Source of the DNA: Axinella damicornis
Taxonomy: Eukaryota; Porifera; Demospongiae; Axinellida; Axinellidae
DNA length: 64,000 nucleotides
Direction of reading: 5' to 3'
Assembly (NCBI GenBank): GCA_963931865.1
Contig: OZ007516.1
Span: forward strand, 1,227,883 to 1,291,882
The position numbers were made by a program, and so were the translations under genes. A model generated the notes under the pieces. That model made no database searches. It was not told the origin of the DNA and worked only from the letters and a program-made list of their open reading frames with translations. Positions 15,748 through 29,300 of the stretch are shown one piece after another; position 1 is the stretch's first letter, and every line of letters begins with the position of its first letter.

Positions 15748-18700
15748 ATGTATAGGCGTCCACGTGGCAGGGGAGGCAGATCTAGAGGACGGGGTGGCCG
15801 AGGTGCGGGTGGAGGAAGGCGTCCAAACAGTCAAGTTACCCCTGCAAACCAACTCCCTCAACGACAAGACTCCTTCCCAAGTGATTCTACACCTCGGAAT
15901 GCCAGCAATTCACCAAGACACGACCTCTTCGCTAGTGAGTATGCAACCCCTAGTGTTGGTTTTAACCGCAGCCCACCACAGCAAGAGTCATTCTCAAATG
16001 ATCCTGTTCTGGGCTTTGGTAGAGATCTGCCACAGCGCGACCCCTTTCAAAGTGACTCAATACCTGGCTTTGGTAGAAATCTGCCCCAGCGCGACCACTT
16101 CGCAAGGGATTCTCCACCTCCGAATGTTGGCTTTTCTCATAGTCCACCATGGCATGGCTCAATCTCAGGTGATCCCACATCTGGCAACTCACCACGGCAC
16201 GACTCATTCACTATTGACACCAAACCCCTCAGCGTTGACTTTGGCAACGGTTCGAGCGGCTCTAGTATGGCATTTCCGCCATCAGCCCACCGCCTTTCAC
16301 CTGAGTTTATGAGAGAGAGGGCAACACCCAAGCAGACTTCATGGCAAGACTTTGAGCGGGAGGAGATATCCAGAGGTGGGATTCTTGGAAAGCACAGACA
16401 GAGCCCTAGCCCCAGCTCCGAGAATGATGGTGCAGACGATAAACAGAAAATAAGATTGGATACTGAATTTCAGAGTCGAGAGCAAGAAGGATTGGCGGGT
16501 AGCATTGGTACAAGCGCAAGTACCTCCAAGGATGACTCCAGGGAGAAAGATGGAGGTGAGGGATCGAAAGGTGGAGACCCAGGGGGCAAGAAACCAAAGG
16601 GGAAGAAGGTACGATTGGTTGTAGGTGCCCATCTTTCACACATGAGTCCGTAGAGTCTGTAGTGGTTCACTCTGCCTTGATCATGAGCAAGAATGTGTAC
16701 ATGTGCATGCCTCCATACTACCCCTCCGGAGTGATGTTTCTCATACACTGTATGAGATCTGTACAGGAGTGGTTTGTTAGTTTGTACCTACCACACTCCC
16801 GTACATCTTTCCTTGACTCCTATAGGGCGCAGATGTTCCAAAGACCCCCCAACTCTCCGTGGAAGACCTGACCGCTGTCAACAAGAAAGTGTTGATGGTC
16901 GAGGGGACGATCACACACGATCAGTATTTCTGCTCCCTCTGCCATGCACAGCTCAACTGCAGGAGGGTACGGAATGGCATCTGGTCTCGGTACCAGACTC
17001 CCTCCCCCTTAGGCCTTTGGGTAGGGAGTCTGGTACCGAGACTGTCTTATCATAAGACCATTTTGTTTAGCCTGTAAATTTTAATCTGTCTTTCTAGTGA
17101 AGTGGGAAAGGGGATGGGGTGGTTAATGGAGTACTTTTTCTTGCTGTAGAGCTTGGAGAAGCACATGCATTCGACCGAACACATCCGGCGGATTGTGAAT
17201 CTCAACAACACGAACGCGTTCCCGTACTTCTGTGAGGTGGGTCGCACTTGTTGTGGTATATTATGTTTATGTGTATATAGCTGTGTGTCTTCATGTGTGT
17301 GTGTGCTGTGTGTCTTTTGTGTGTGTGTGCTATGTGTGCTGTGTGCGTGCATGTGATAAGGTATTCAATTAATTTGCAGGTGTGTTGTTGCGGGTGTCCC
17401 CACAAAGAAGTGTACGAACAACATCTTCAGGGGAAAAAACACCTCAGGGTGAGCCCATGTACCCATGACAGACAAAGCGTAGCTTCTCTGACTAACTTTT
17501 CCATATCTTCCACAGAACATCTCACTGTCCGGTAGGAGCATGGGAGGTACGTGGAAGAACACTGCCGTGACAAAATCCATTTTTATGTACCGTAGTCACG
17601 CGTTATTAGGCGCAGCTCGTCTATAGGCGCATGTTCGCTGTTAGATGTATGTTCGACTCTCGTCTCAGCTACATTTTGTAAGTGGGATCGAAGAAGACTT
17701 CATGGAAAAAAAAAACATGATTCCAAATGAAGCACACTTCCTATTTGAGGTATGTCATTCCAGTATCTTGTTATTAGGCACACATTTCCTTCCTGTGGAG
17801 ATACAGGTGCATGCGCCTGATAATGTGCGACTGTGATATGTAGGTTTGAGAATGGTACGTACAGTGATCAATCTACATTGTACAATGTACTTATCGGATC
17901 GCTCTTTGGGATAATCACTCGTAGATCTGATTGGCTAATTCAACTCTCGTGTCATTTACTGCAACCCCATGATACCATAGTTCTTTTCTCTCTCCTCTAG
18001 AGCGTATGCCTATGCGGCCACTCGGTGACCTGCTCGACGAGCTCTTTAAGGTGGAGGTGGCACAAGAGGGAGACGGGCTGTCACTGGGTTTGTCCACACA
18101 CATGATGAAGTTCTTCTCCATGCCTGGGCCCTTCATTGGTATGTCAGTGTGTGTGTATGTGTTGGGGGATGAGGGGGGGGACAGGCCATCGCTGGGTGTA
18201 TCTACACACATGATGAAATATCTTGTCCATGCATGGGCCCTTCATTGATGTGCCAGTGTATGTGTGTGTGTGTGTGGAGGGGGGGGGGGGGGGGGGGGGA
18301 GGGAGAGAGAGAGAGAGTGGGAGATGGGCTATCACTGGACACATGATGAAGTTCTCCATGCACAGGCCATTCATTGGTGCATCATGCAGTGTCTGTGTGT
18401 GTTTGGGGGGGGGGGGGGGGGGGGAGACGGGCCGCTAGCACACGCATGATGAGGATGGCCTTTATGTTCCCAATGTGCTCTTTTGGACAGAAGTAAGACC
18501 AACTTGGCTGCTATCTGGCAGGACTGCTCCATTTCAGCCTGCTACTGGCCTGGGATCGTATGGCATGGGATCTGTACTGTACATGTATGCCAGATCACAG
18601 TATACTGTTACTGTATCCGTATGGAGATCTGTACGAGATTTGGATGCCCAGGGTTGTATGGGGTCCCTACTGCATTACAGATCTGTATGGGATCAGGTTG

Positions 18701-21700
18701 GTAAGATACGTACTAGATCCGTATGAAAGCCACGTGTATGGTATCCATATCGGGTCAGTATAAGATACGTACTAGATCCGTATGAAAGCCACGTGTATGG
18801 TATCCATATCGGGTCAGTATAAGATACACCTACCAGATCCGTATGAAAGCCACGTGTATGGTATCCATATCGGGTCAGTATAAGATACACCTACCAGATC
18901 CGTATGAAAGCCACGTGTATGGTATCCATATCGGGTCAGTATAAGATACACCTACCAGATCCGTATGAAAGCCACGTGTATGGTATCCGTATTGGGTCAG
19001 TATAAGATACACCTACCAGATCCGTATGAAAGCCACGTGTATGGTATCCATATTGGGTCAGTATAAGATACACCTACCAGATCCGTATGAAAGCCACATG
19101 CATATGGGATCTGGCTGGTTCCGATGCCAGACCCGTATGAAAGGATCTGGCTGGTTCCGATGCCATCCTCACTGTTGCAGTGTCTTTTCAGGACAGTTTT
19201 CCATCAAAGTAGCGACTACTGGCTGTGGTGGCTACGTGAAAGTTACCAAAACTGTAATAACCGTAACGTTGTGGGTCTTATGGTTGATCACCGTGAATCA
19301 GTTGGGTGCATGTGTAGTCTCATTCCCAAAGTCTTTGGAATGAGACTGAGAATGGCACCTGTGCAATCTATGGTGAATTGGGAGTTCGCACGAGGTGAGA
19401 GTGAGGATAGGCATGAGGCATCGTTCTGAATAGTGAGTTTACTGAAGTATCCAAGAGTATCCACGAGGTGAGAGTGAGGTTAGGCATGAGGCATCATTCA
19501 ATAGTGAGTTTACTGAAGTATCCAAGAGTATCCACGAGGTGAGAGTGAGGTTAGGCATGAGGCATCATTCAATAGTGAGTTTACTGAAGTATCCAAGAGT
19601 ATCCACGAGGTGAGAGTGAGGTTAGGCATGAGGCTCTTGCCGCCTTTGGCGCCTCAATGTGCCCTTGCTCCTACCAGTTCCCCCACCAGGAGTGTGGTGC
19701 CCACTTTATGTGGGAAAGATCAATATGCACTCAGTGACTGAAATGGGATTGTAGTTTGTATCGTAGCTTGACCGGGGTTCTGTATCACCCCACTCATCCA
19801 TCTGCAGGCATGCAGTATGCAGAGGAGATCGGTCTTCCCGATGACCCCAACCCCCAGTACACTTGCACACTGTGCAGTGTAGCTGTAGACGCGGCCAATC
19901 ACCATCTCCACTTCACCTCCGCAGCACATCGCTTGGCTGTGTTGGTGAGACCATGTGACCAGTGCTGAGACCATGTGACCAGTGCTGAGACCATGTGACC
20001 AGTAGCTAGTGACCAGTGCTGAGACCATGTGACCAGTGCTGAGACCATGTGACCAGTAGCTAGTGACCAGTGCTGAGACCATGTGACCAGTGCTGAGACC
20101 ATGTGACCAGTAGCTAGTGACCAGTGCTGAGACCATGTGACCAGTGCTGAGAAGTGCCATGCATTCCTCAATTGCACACCAAGTCTTATTAATCAGTGCT
20201 AGCCCACAATCCAAGCAAGATGCTTTAGTTGTGACTGCTCGGTCCACTGAAAGGTTATGGGACCTGTTGACCCAGGACCTTCTGAATAGTCAGATGCTCT
20301 TACCACTGACTAGTATTCAGAAGGTTAGTTTTGAGTCCCAGAAATTTGCAGGATAGAGTTTTTTCTTTCTTGCTTTCTCTCAGCCCAACAGCAGTCACAA
20401 ATCCAACTTTTTGTCCTAATGGTAGCCTGCTCTGAGCTTCAGCTTGATATTCTGTTTCTTGGACACTCAATCTTTCCTTCCAGTAATAAGAGCATAAACA
20501 CACGGTCAGAGTGTCAGCCATCCTGTATTGTGTCTCTCTGGTTCACTGGGCGCCTCTTTGCTCCACCAAATGCCTCTCTGGAACAGCTTTGGTCACTAAA
20601 ACTTCCCTCATGGTTACAGCAACAGCAATTCTAAGGTAAAAATTCCCCTGTTGACACCAAAATGGGAGCAGTCCAAGAAACAGGAATATCACCTTCAATG
20701 TTGTTAGTGAGACCACATGAAAACGTGTTTCAGTGACAGGTTTATCTGGTTGCACCTGCTGTTGGGTTGAAGTTCCTGGAAACTGTTGCCTAAGGAGTTT
20801 CTAAGGGACTTCAAACCCAGGTACACAATATTACATGTTTATATCCCAGTCCTCCTGTATACATTGTGCTAAAGGCATCATTGTGTTATGGGTCAAAGTT
20901 TGAAACTCGCTTTTGGTAGCATTATTGAATCTTGTCAATAGTGAGTTTTCAATGACCTCATTTTGGAAGACAGTCCACACGAGCATTTGTAGCAATCCAT
21001 TAGCCTTATTCCCAGACCCCGTCCAGCTTTCCATCGCTTACAGTACTGCCAGCGATGGACAGCTGGGGACAAGGCTACCAATCCATAGCTGCTGTCCTTT
21101 TGTGGTGGGACGAGATGATTCTGTAACTGTGTCCAGCTTTCACCACCATCTCCTCCTGGTGAAAGTTAGGAACAGGTTCCTCTGTGTGAGATTATAAGAT
21201 GTTTTCCCTAACAGAAAACCGACTACCCTGAGAAGCATTCTGAACTGATGAAGTTGGAACTGAAGAAGAGCATCTTCAATGAAAAGGTGAAGGCCATTGC
21301 ACAAGAGATCGAGTCCAGAGAGGGGAGGAAGGTGGAGCTCATCAAAAGGAAGATCCTGAAGCCTTCACCGCAAGGTATCAATGTTTCTTTGCGGTAAGAG
21401 TTCGTATGGTCCCACCCACCCTTGGCTACAATCTTATTCAGTCTGTAGCAACTACATTGAATAGCCTCGTTCCCACGCCCCTCATGGCCATTGGACTGCA
21501 TTTCTCTTCGCTGTTTCCATATGCATCGTCTGTGCTGCATTACTAGAATCAGATCATGTGGTCAATTCATGGGTAATAGCTATGCTTGAGATGTAGTCAA
21601 CTGAGTATGCCTATATATAGCTCTCTGAAGTTGTCATCATAGCCAGAGCTTGAACATCTTGTATCACTCTCTCTCAAGGGAGGTTCTCAAGTGGTTCTTC

Positions 21701-23559
21701 AAGAGGCCGAGGACATCATCCATCACCTGGTGCAAGTTACTCGCAAGGGAGGGGAGCTGGATTTGCAAGTCCCTTGCGAGGGAGGGGAACTGGATTTGCA
21801 AGTCCTTTGCGAGGGACGGGGGCTGGATTTGTGCCTGGTCGTAGTATAGGAAGGGGCCTAGGACAGCTTCAACCTTATGGAGGTCATTTCTCTCAGCGTC
21901 TGCCAGATGTCCCCAACCAGAGCGGTGGGTTTACGAGTGGGAGAGGGACTGGCGAAAGAAGTGCTAGGGGGAGGGGAGGACGAGGAGGTGGGAGGTATTT
22001 CAATCCAGACACCGCTGATAAATCATCGGAAGGCTTCACGAATTATTCTCCTGGCCAGAAATGGAGCCAGCGTCAGACACAAATGGATATTTCTGCAGTT
22101 GTACGGAGGAGGTATGGCCCTGGCCCTGGTACCCAGCAGGCCCCAACAGTGGCACCGCCCCTCCAGGCACAGCAAACACCACCCCACTGGATTAACGTTC
22201 AATCACCGCAAGTACCTGCTAACTGGATCCAGCAACAGCAGGCATCACCATCGTGGCCCCAGCAACAGCCAGCACAACCGCCTGTGGTTCAGCAGCAGCA
22301 AGCACCACCACCATCGTGGCCCCAGCTACAGCCAGCACAACCGCCAGTGGTTCAGCAGCAGCAAGCACCACCACCATCGTGGCCCCAGCTACAGCCAGCA
22401 CAACTGCCTGTGGTTCAGCAGCAGCAAGCACTACCACCATCTTGGCCCCAACCCGCACAAGTGCCTTTTGTTCAGCAGCAGCAAGCTACCCCATCGTCTT
22501 GGCCCCAACCACAGCCAGCACAGCTGCAGCAGCAAGCGCCGCCATCGTCTTGGCCCCAACCACAGCCAGTACAACTGCAGCAACAGCAAGCACTGCCACA
22601 CTTGAATCAGCCTCAGCCGACGCCCTCATCCTGGGCCCAGCCGCAGCAAACCCCGCCACAATCCTGGGGCTCCTCTGCCACATCCATAGCCTCTCCTCAG
22701 ACGTTCCATCACGCCGGTGCCTCACCTGGTGCAAAGTCCAGTGGTGGAGCTCTGGTGTCTCCCTCCGGTGAAGTCTCCTCTCAGCAGGCACATCCATACC
22801 AAGTGGAGCAGTCACATGACCTTCAAACTCAGCAGGTGAGCATCCTGTGTACATGATGTGTGTATGCACAATGCATTTTCTTAGAATCGTTTAGGGATGA
22901 GTATATACAGTAATTGTACTCCTGGTAGAAGCTAGACTCTCCCCCTTGCTGTATTGGAATCAGGGTAAAGGCGCTTTGAGTCTCTATTTTATGCTTTACG
23001 TGTGAAGGTTGGTTCCACATATCACCTCCCTCCTCCCCCTCTCTTGCCGTATTTGAATCAGGGCAATAAAGACGCTCAGCTGGAGGTCCTGCTCAAGTCC
23101 ATCCATGAACAGGGGGCCAGCCAGGCTGTAGTACAGCAACTGGTAGGGGATGCTACTCTGTTGCCAGTTCATTGTAAAGGCACGGAGTTGTGTGGGCACA
23201 CTCTTGAGTGACGATGACACTCGTGCTGTATACTCCTCTTTCTCAGGCCAAGATCAACAGTGAAGAAGATGCTGAGGCTGCCCTGAAACTCTCAAGTGCC
23301 CTCACACAGGCGCTGCTGGCGTACCGAATCAAAAGTGTCTCCACTGTAAGGCTATTACCAGCCAGTACTAAATAATTTCATGTTATGATTGTGTGTGTGG
23401 TCATCCTCGGTATTCACACTATCTTGAACCTTGGTTGATGTTGTCACATCCCATTTTGCACAGAGCATCCCAGAGAACCCACTGGCTGCAGTGATTGGCA
23501 GCTTGCAGGGCCTCGGCCAGTTAGACTTGCAGAATCCTACGTCTTCTAGCAACCAGTAG
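15748..23559 (+). CDS. matrin/U1-type zinc-finger protein with RGG and Q/P-rich regions (twelve exons)
   Basis: Exons: 15748-16608, 16826-16966, 17150-17236, 17380-17448, 17516-17546, 18001-18138, 19808-19944, 21215-21374, 21679-22835, 23062-23142, 23247-23345 and 23464-23559. All borders are GT-AG and phases agree, giving 3057 nt (1018 residues). The N-terminus has an RGG box (residues 4-23) and a disordered region. Three U1/matrin-like fingers follow: C323-x2-C326-x12-H339-x5-H345, C362-x2-C365-x12-H378-x5-H384, and C462-x2-C465-x11-H477-x5-H483. A charged helical segment is encoded in exon 8. Exon 9 encodes more RG repeats and a long Q/P/W-rich tract with a repeated QQQQAPPPSWPQ-like unit of about 20 residues (60 bp). 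Such fingers and RGG boxes bind structured RNA or DNA, so a nuclear RNA-processing role is likely but inferred. I could not assign a specific orthologue. The ATG at 15748 follows an in-frame stop; the preceding TTG at 15721 is not needed. Confidence 0.85.
16983..17042. repeat. fold-back element in zinc-finger gene intron 2
   Basis: GGTCTCGGTACCAGACTCCC arm, a 19-nt pyrimidine-rich centre and the reverse-complement arm. It starts 16 bp inside the intron donor. Confidence 0.85.
18060..18450 (+). repeat. tandem duplication of an exon 6/intron 6 boundary
   Basis: The 3' half of exon 6 (CACACACATGATGAAG through CCCTTCATTG) and the first intron bases are repeated three more times, with decay, at about 18170-18250, 18310-18375 and 18420-18450. 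They are separated by G-rich and GT-rich runs. The second copy has lost the GT donor (GATGTG); the third keeps a GT. The repeats do not continue the coding frame. Confidence 0.8.
18700..19130. repeat. 59/61-bp tandem repeat in zinc-finger gene intron 6
   Basis: About seven units with the core GATCCGTATGAAAGCCACGT, then GTATGGTATCC and GGGTCAGTATAAGATAC. The period changes from 59 to 61 bp after the second unit. Decayed relatives of the ATCCGTATGG word extend upstream to about 18590. Confidence 0.92.
19389..19640. repeat. 71-bp tandem repeat, about 3.5 copies
   Basis: The landmark CCAAGAGTATCCACGAGG recurs at 19451, 19522 and 19593. It lies inside intron 6 of the zinc-finger gene. Confidence 0.92.
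19945..20155. repeat. 20-bp repeat with higher-order structure at an exon 7 donor
   Basis: Units of GACCAGTGCTGAGACCATGT, with every third unit altered to include GTAGCTAGT. The array begins at the exon 7 donor (GTGAGACC) itself, so the first unit overlaps the 5' splice site. Confidence 0.9.
21001..21076. repeat. fold-back element in zinc-finger gene intron 7
   Basis: TAGCCTTATTCCCAGACC arm, inner palindrome CCATCGCT / AGCGATGG, and closing GGGGACAAGGCTA arm. Confidence 0.8.
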
Positions 23560-23734
23560 CTGCTAGTGTCAAGGCAATGGACTTGTTTTATACATGTAGT
23601 ATGGCGTTGGTTGACACTTGTATTGTGATTATGCTATTCACACAATCATGCAATCCCCACTTCCTAATATCTGTATGAAAATGGTGAATTGTTATTGTTC
23701 CTTGCGATGATGACAGTGTGATCAAGCCTAAAGT

Positions 23735-23791
23735 TAGCCTTGTACCCAGGCTCTTTCTCGGTAAGAGGAAATGAGCCTGGGTACGAGGCTA
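23735..23791. repeat. short fold-back element
   Basis: TAGCCTTGTACCCAGGCTC arm, loop, and GAGCCTGGGTACGAGGCTA. It is the same subtype as the one at 9617. Confidence 0.88.
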
Positions 23792-25260
23792 GCCTAAAGT
23801 GGGGATGCTTCCCTTGTTAGTGGATCCTGAGGTAGCACACTAAACTGACCAGGAGGTCGACCTGGGGCCAGTTTAGTTGTGGATTGCGCACTTCCTTGAC
23901 TGGTTCCAGGGGCCCAGAAGTCCCTAGCTCTCCTATGCATACCATGCACACACACCTCTATAGTGAAACACTTTCCAGCAGCATCTCTAAATTTCATGGC
24001 TCAGGTCTCCGACAATAAGATTGTACGAATTAAACTGAATCGCTTGACTGTATCATGTGTCACGACCAGAAGTTGCAGAAATGTGCATCATGCATTCTAG
24101 GACCTCAGAAAAACACTCAAGATCAAAGGATAGACCTAGCCTTGTAGCTAGCTATATACCTCCACTCTACTATTCAGTTTCTAGTTCTGTATATATTATA
24201 TTGACTATACATGGAGAAATAGCAGCCTGCAAAGATGAACAAAAAGAAGATAAGGGGGGATGTAAAAATAACCTAGCAGCCTTCCCACCCGGTGTCTATG
24301 ATGGAAAAAAATATAAAGAGAAAAAAAAAAGAAAGGAAAAAGAAACAACCTAGCAACACACCTACCCCTCCATGACAGGTCAGACACCGAAGTGTAAGCC
24401 TCAGGAGCGCTGGCTAGGCGCCGGTGACTGGAATCACAGGGGGCTAACCTGCTTTCAACCAGAACACCTTTCTTTAGCTTCGGTGGTCAGATGGGAACCG
24501 GTGTGTACGGAGTGGCCCAGACTCGTACTCGGTTATTGGGGAGGCGAACACTCAACCCCCAGGCTGCAAAGCAAGTGCTTAGCAAGTGTGCCATCCCGAC
24601 ATCCCGCCAAAACTTGTTGCAAATTCAGTATTTGAACCCCAAACCGGATGTGGCCTCTTGCGCATGCGCCAGCACGGACCTTGACTTCCCGCCAAAAAAC
24701 TTCATTCAAATTCGCATACAGGCCGTATAATGGCGTATTATAGCTACATTTAATATATTTACAAAGCTCTCCTGGCAGACCAGTGCCGAAAATGAACCTA
24801 AACGTGGGGTCAGATGTGGGGGGAAAAAAGAGCTTCAGGATGGATCATCAGTATTATGCAGAATTCGTAGACAGTTTGCTCAGTGCAGAGACAAGGGCAA
24901 TATTGGAAGATACAATAGTTGGACATGGCTTCTATGAATTCTGTGAGATGGACATACTGTACTAGCTCACACTTTGATAGGAGTAGTCCACCTTAATTTG
25001 CACTAGCTGCATATATGCAGCTGTTTCCTTGAGGTTGCGTGCATGACTGGTGACTTTGACAAACCGACACTTCACACTGGCTCTGACAAGCTAGGTCGAC
25101 CCTTTCATCCAAGTTTCTATTCTGACCCCATGTAGGGCCTCCATTATGAGAAGTTTCCCAGTCTGGACGGGCTACGCATGCATACTTCCAAGATGTACTA
25201 TTCATGACAACAATAATTTTGCACAATAATAAATATAATTCTTTGTTACAATGTGTATCC

Positions 25261-25299
25261 CAGTCTCATTCCCAGAGGCATGGATGGGAATGAGACTGC
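25261..25299. repeat. short fold-back element in PLC-like 3' UTR
   Basis: CAGTCTCATTCCCAGAGGC arm and a TGGGAATGAGACTG arm with a short loop. It lies directly after the minus-strand stop codon at 25306-25308, so it would be transcribed as a 3'-UTR hairpin. Confidence 0.8.
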
Positions 25300-25305
25300 A
25301 GTATT

Positions 25306-25685
25306 TCATGTCCCGGGAGAGAGGTGGATCCAGATCGCTGTTGCATTTCTTGCCAGCACCACCTGGTACAGCTGCCAGTTCTCATAGCCCGTGGCCGGCA
25401 GGAAGAAGGAGAAGCTTGGAGGGCACTGCAAGAGGTGTGTAGAATACCAGCAGATGAGACACAGACTTTCTAGCCTTGGAGGCCTTGCCAGTATCCAGCC
25501 TTCGTTGCTTGCAGTACTTTGCTGACATGCACTATGCCATGGCCGTTTAATGCTAGTTGACATGCCACTTGAACACGTTACTGAAATGCCCATTGGCATA
25601 CTCTAAAGCTGGTTCTACATGGGAGATATACACAGTTTGCAGATATCTCAAGATTTAGAAGTCATGCCTGGCCAATTTATTCAAT

Positions 25686-25717
<32 letters not shown>

Positions 25718-26281
25718 AGTATGAGCATAGCAGGTTAGCTGCTACTTGTTTCCATGACAGCACTCATGCAAGGGCTGACTATACTCACGCTCTGTTGATC
25801 CCACGTGCTCGGCATGTTGCTCAGCACCAGCTGGGTGGAGTTGGAGTCACTCCGACAAGCATGGTAGAGTTCCATACTGCAGTGTACTGTCACCCATCGC
25901 CCTACACACAGGCAGCCAAATAAGAAACAGTATAATTATACTGCACATATAGTCATATGGGGCTACATGTATGATTCCCTACCCACATGATTCAGCCTAC
26001 GGACATTTGGTATAACTATGCACCTCCAGGTCCTGTGTGTTGCCTGTAGCTATGGCAGAGTTGGACTCAATCTGCCTGGGAACGAGGCTAGGGTGAATCT
26101 CAACAGGCTCAAGTAGCTGGCTAACTCAATGAAACACAGCTGTGTAACTGGTGTCTTACAATAGCAAGGGCGTATCGAGCCGCCGAAATAGTTAGTTGCT
26201 ACATAAGTACCATTCTGCTCTGTATCCATGGCTGCACACTGGGTAGCCGAAATGTTCTCATCTGGAGATGGTAACACGAGT

Positions 26282-26350
<69 letters not shown>

Positions 26351-29300
26351 GTGAGCTATGGTGGAACCATACACACACAACATGTAGGGCCCCTCGGTCG
26401 ATCGGGAGGCCTGATCAAGACCCAACCTCCTGAAATGAGGACACTTTAACAAAACACTGTAATATACATGATGCCATGAAAACTGCTGACTGTAGCTACT
26501 ACCATGGCAACCAAAGTTTTTCCGCATTTGGCAAAAGACTATTTTTTCAAAAACAGCTACTTCACTTACATGAGTACCCTGGAGCCCAGGTCCACACTGC
26601 CGCACTAACCAGCCCAGGAGAAGCAATGTCCATGGAGGAGATGCTTACTGGGCACTGGAGAAGGTAGGGAATGTTCTCCTGAATCAACAGTCCCTCAGCT
26701 GCTGGACCATTGTCTGGGAGGGAAGGAGGGAGGGAGAGAGGATGGGAGGGAGGGAGGATGGGAGGGAGGGAGGGAGGGAGGGAGGGAGGGAGGGAGGGAG
26801 GGAGGGAGGGAGGGAGGGAGGGAGGGAGGGAGGGAGGGAGGGAGGGAGGGAGGGAGGGAGGGAGGGGAGGGAGGGGAGGGAGGGAGGGAGGGAGGGAAGG
26901 AAAGGGGGAGTTAGCCTCGCTCCCAGGCTACGCAGAACGAGGCTAGAGTAGTGCATAACCATACCCTGCAAGGTGAAAAATTATTAACCCTTTCACTGAG
27001 ATCTAGCTGTCCTTCACTACGTTCTTTTACATGGAAATCAATCTTTTATTCTACTAATTGACTTGCTTAGTCAATAAACTTTCAAGTGTTCGCTGAAATC
27101 TTTTGAATTTTAATATTAGAATATGTATACGTCAATGTAATGGGCTTAATTGACAGGCGTTAATGGCTATATCTCTCAACTGCCTGAGAAGTCATATCGC
27201 ACTATACAAGCGGATGTTTTTTTGCTGGCTATCATAACCAAAAGGGATTGCACCATCCCAAAAGGGGCCAGGATGTCCCACAGATGTGTAAACAGCAGTG
27301 AACACCTTCAGGATATCAGCGCTGGCAGCATAGCAACAGGGCAGCAGCGGGGACTCAAAGAATCGTGGCTAGCCTGGTCAGCAAATTGGAGAGAGTAATT
27401 TCAGCTGGTAACACCCACAGTATATACTACTTTAATTCAACAGCGTTTGGGGCATTTTGATCATTGACCAAACCAGTATTGACTGACTACATTATGAGTT
27501 GTGCACATAATATCAGAAACAGCACCTGATGACGTCATTATGACATCATCATTATGACACGTTATGTAAATAGCTTACAGATACAGTACCATACTCATTG
27601 AGTGGTGAACACTGATTCTGAACCCTGCTGTGTGAACATCACCAAACAACCATAAAGACAGCTACAACGGTTTTTCACATTGTGTAGTTCGTCAGTATTA
27701 ATTCTTGCAAGTAAACTACCTACATTCTACATTACTGAAACTTCGATGCCTACGGATACAGTTGCCACAGCAACAGAAAAAGCTACCTATTCTGGGAAGG
27801 ATCTGTTCATGTGGGAAGGATCAGTTCATGTGGGCAACCGATGAAGATCGCATTTAAGTGATTATTATTGTGGTGTCAAATGAAAGCATGGCACACCAAT
27901 AGAACCCGGCTCTGTGGGAACCCAAAAATGAAACCTGCTGTTGTTTGAGCTAGTCTGGTTGTGTTATCACTCAACAGTAATGCCAAAAGCCTTTCAAGAG
28001 AAGGAGTACTGTGAGTTAATGCTCAAAACGTTTTATTGTTTTTCCGCGTTTGTTTTTGACTGCCTGAGAAAACAGTCACAGCCTTAAGTCAACAGTGTGG
28101 ATTACGTAATGTGCCGTAATGTGTGTATGCCGAAACCACAGTATGTCCAGAGATAATTTTCTGCCTCTAGAGCCATTAAACATACCCCAATTCGTTCCTT
28201 CGGCCTGTTGGGCTTGAAACTATTCCCAGAGGAAATTCAGGCATCCTAAGCAGACACACTCTAACCACACCCACCAATTAATGAACTTCGACAACAGTGT
28301 CACAGTACTTACCCTGAACTAGAAGCTCTCATCTCATATCTTGATGACTGGAGATTACTACAGACAACTAGAGATTACTAGAGAATACTAGAGATTACTA
28401 CAGACAACTAGAGATTACTAGAGAATACTAGAGATTACTACAGACAACTAGAGATTACTAGAGAATACTAGAGATTACTACAGACTACTAGAGATTACTA
28501 GAGAATACTAGAGATTACTACAGACTACTAGAGATTACTAGAGAATACTAGAGATTACTACAGACTACTAGAGATTACTAGACTACTACAGATTACTGAT
28601 TACTACAGAGAACTACAGAATACTAGAGGTTACTACAGATTACCAGAGAATACTACAGATTACTAGAGGTTACTACAGATTACCAGAGAATACTACAGAC
28701 AACTAGAGATTACTAGAGAATACTAGAGATTACTACAGACTACTAGAGATTACTAGACTACTACAGATTACTGATTACTACAGAGAACTACAGATTACCA
28801 GAGAATACTACAGATTACCAGACATTGTGCAGCTTAAGCTGCACCCATTACACCCTACTATTCACGTACAGGCAATGACTCACATATAGGTCCCACCATC
28901 TGGCTCTCTCCTCCCACGATGTACCAGTCACCGGCTCGGTAGCCACCACACTTGGGGTACGCGGTGAAATACTTCATTGTGTCCTTGTCCCATCCTGGGA
29001 CAGTCATGTCAGCAAATATGTAGTCGTTTGGGGTCCTAGACGTACCGGTTACCAAAACCCGTTTTCCCAGCTGGAAGATCTCATTTGGAGATGGCCTGCA
29101 GTGATCAAAAACGGTAGACTTCATCCGATGAAACGACCACTTTCATTAGGAATTACGACAGACTGCTACTTAATGAACACTTTAGGACATGACTATTAAT
29201 TTTGTCTTTAGTTGGGACAATGCAAGGTGTCTTTGATTCGGACTGTCCTTTAATGGAAGTTCAACTGTAAAATCTCACAAACACTTCGGAAATGCTGGGC

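Larger units (their letters stand above)
23560..25305. other. region between convergent zinc-finger and PLC-like genes
   Basis: This holds the 3' UTRs of both convergent genes. Fold-backs lie at 23735-23791 and 25261-25299; the latter is in the PLC-like 3' UTR, 7 bp below the stop codon. Open frames at 24491-24730 and 24783-24965 read plausibly for tens of residues but match no family I know. I do not call them genes. Confidence 0.5.

Noticed and set aside
24491..24730. Plus-strand frame starting MGTGVYGVAQTRTRLLG
   Set aside because: Reads plausibly but matches no family I know and has no partner exon; insufficient for a gene call.
28335..28830. Possible CRISPR-like array
   Set aside because: Units are contiguous 10-bp words without unique spacers, in a eukaryotic intron.
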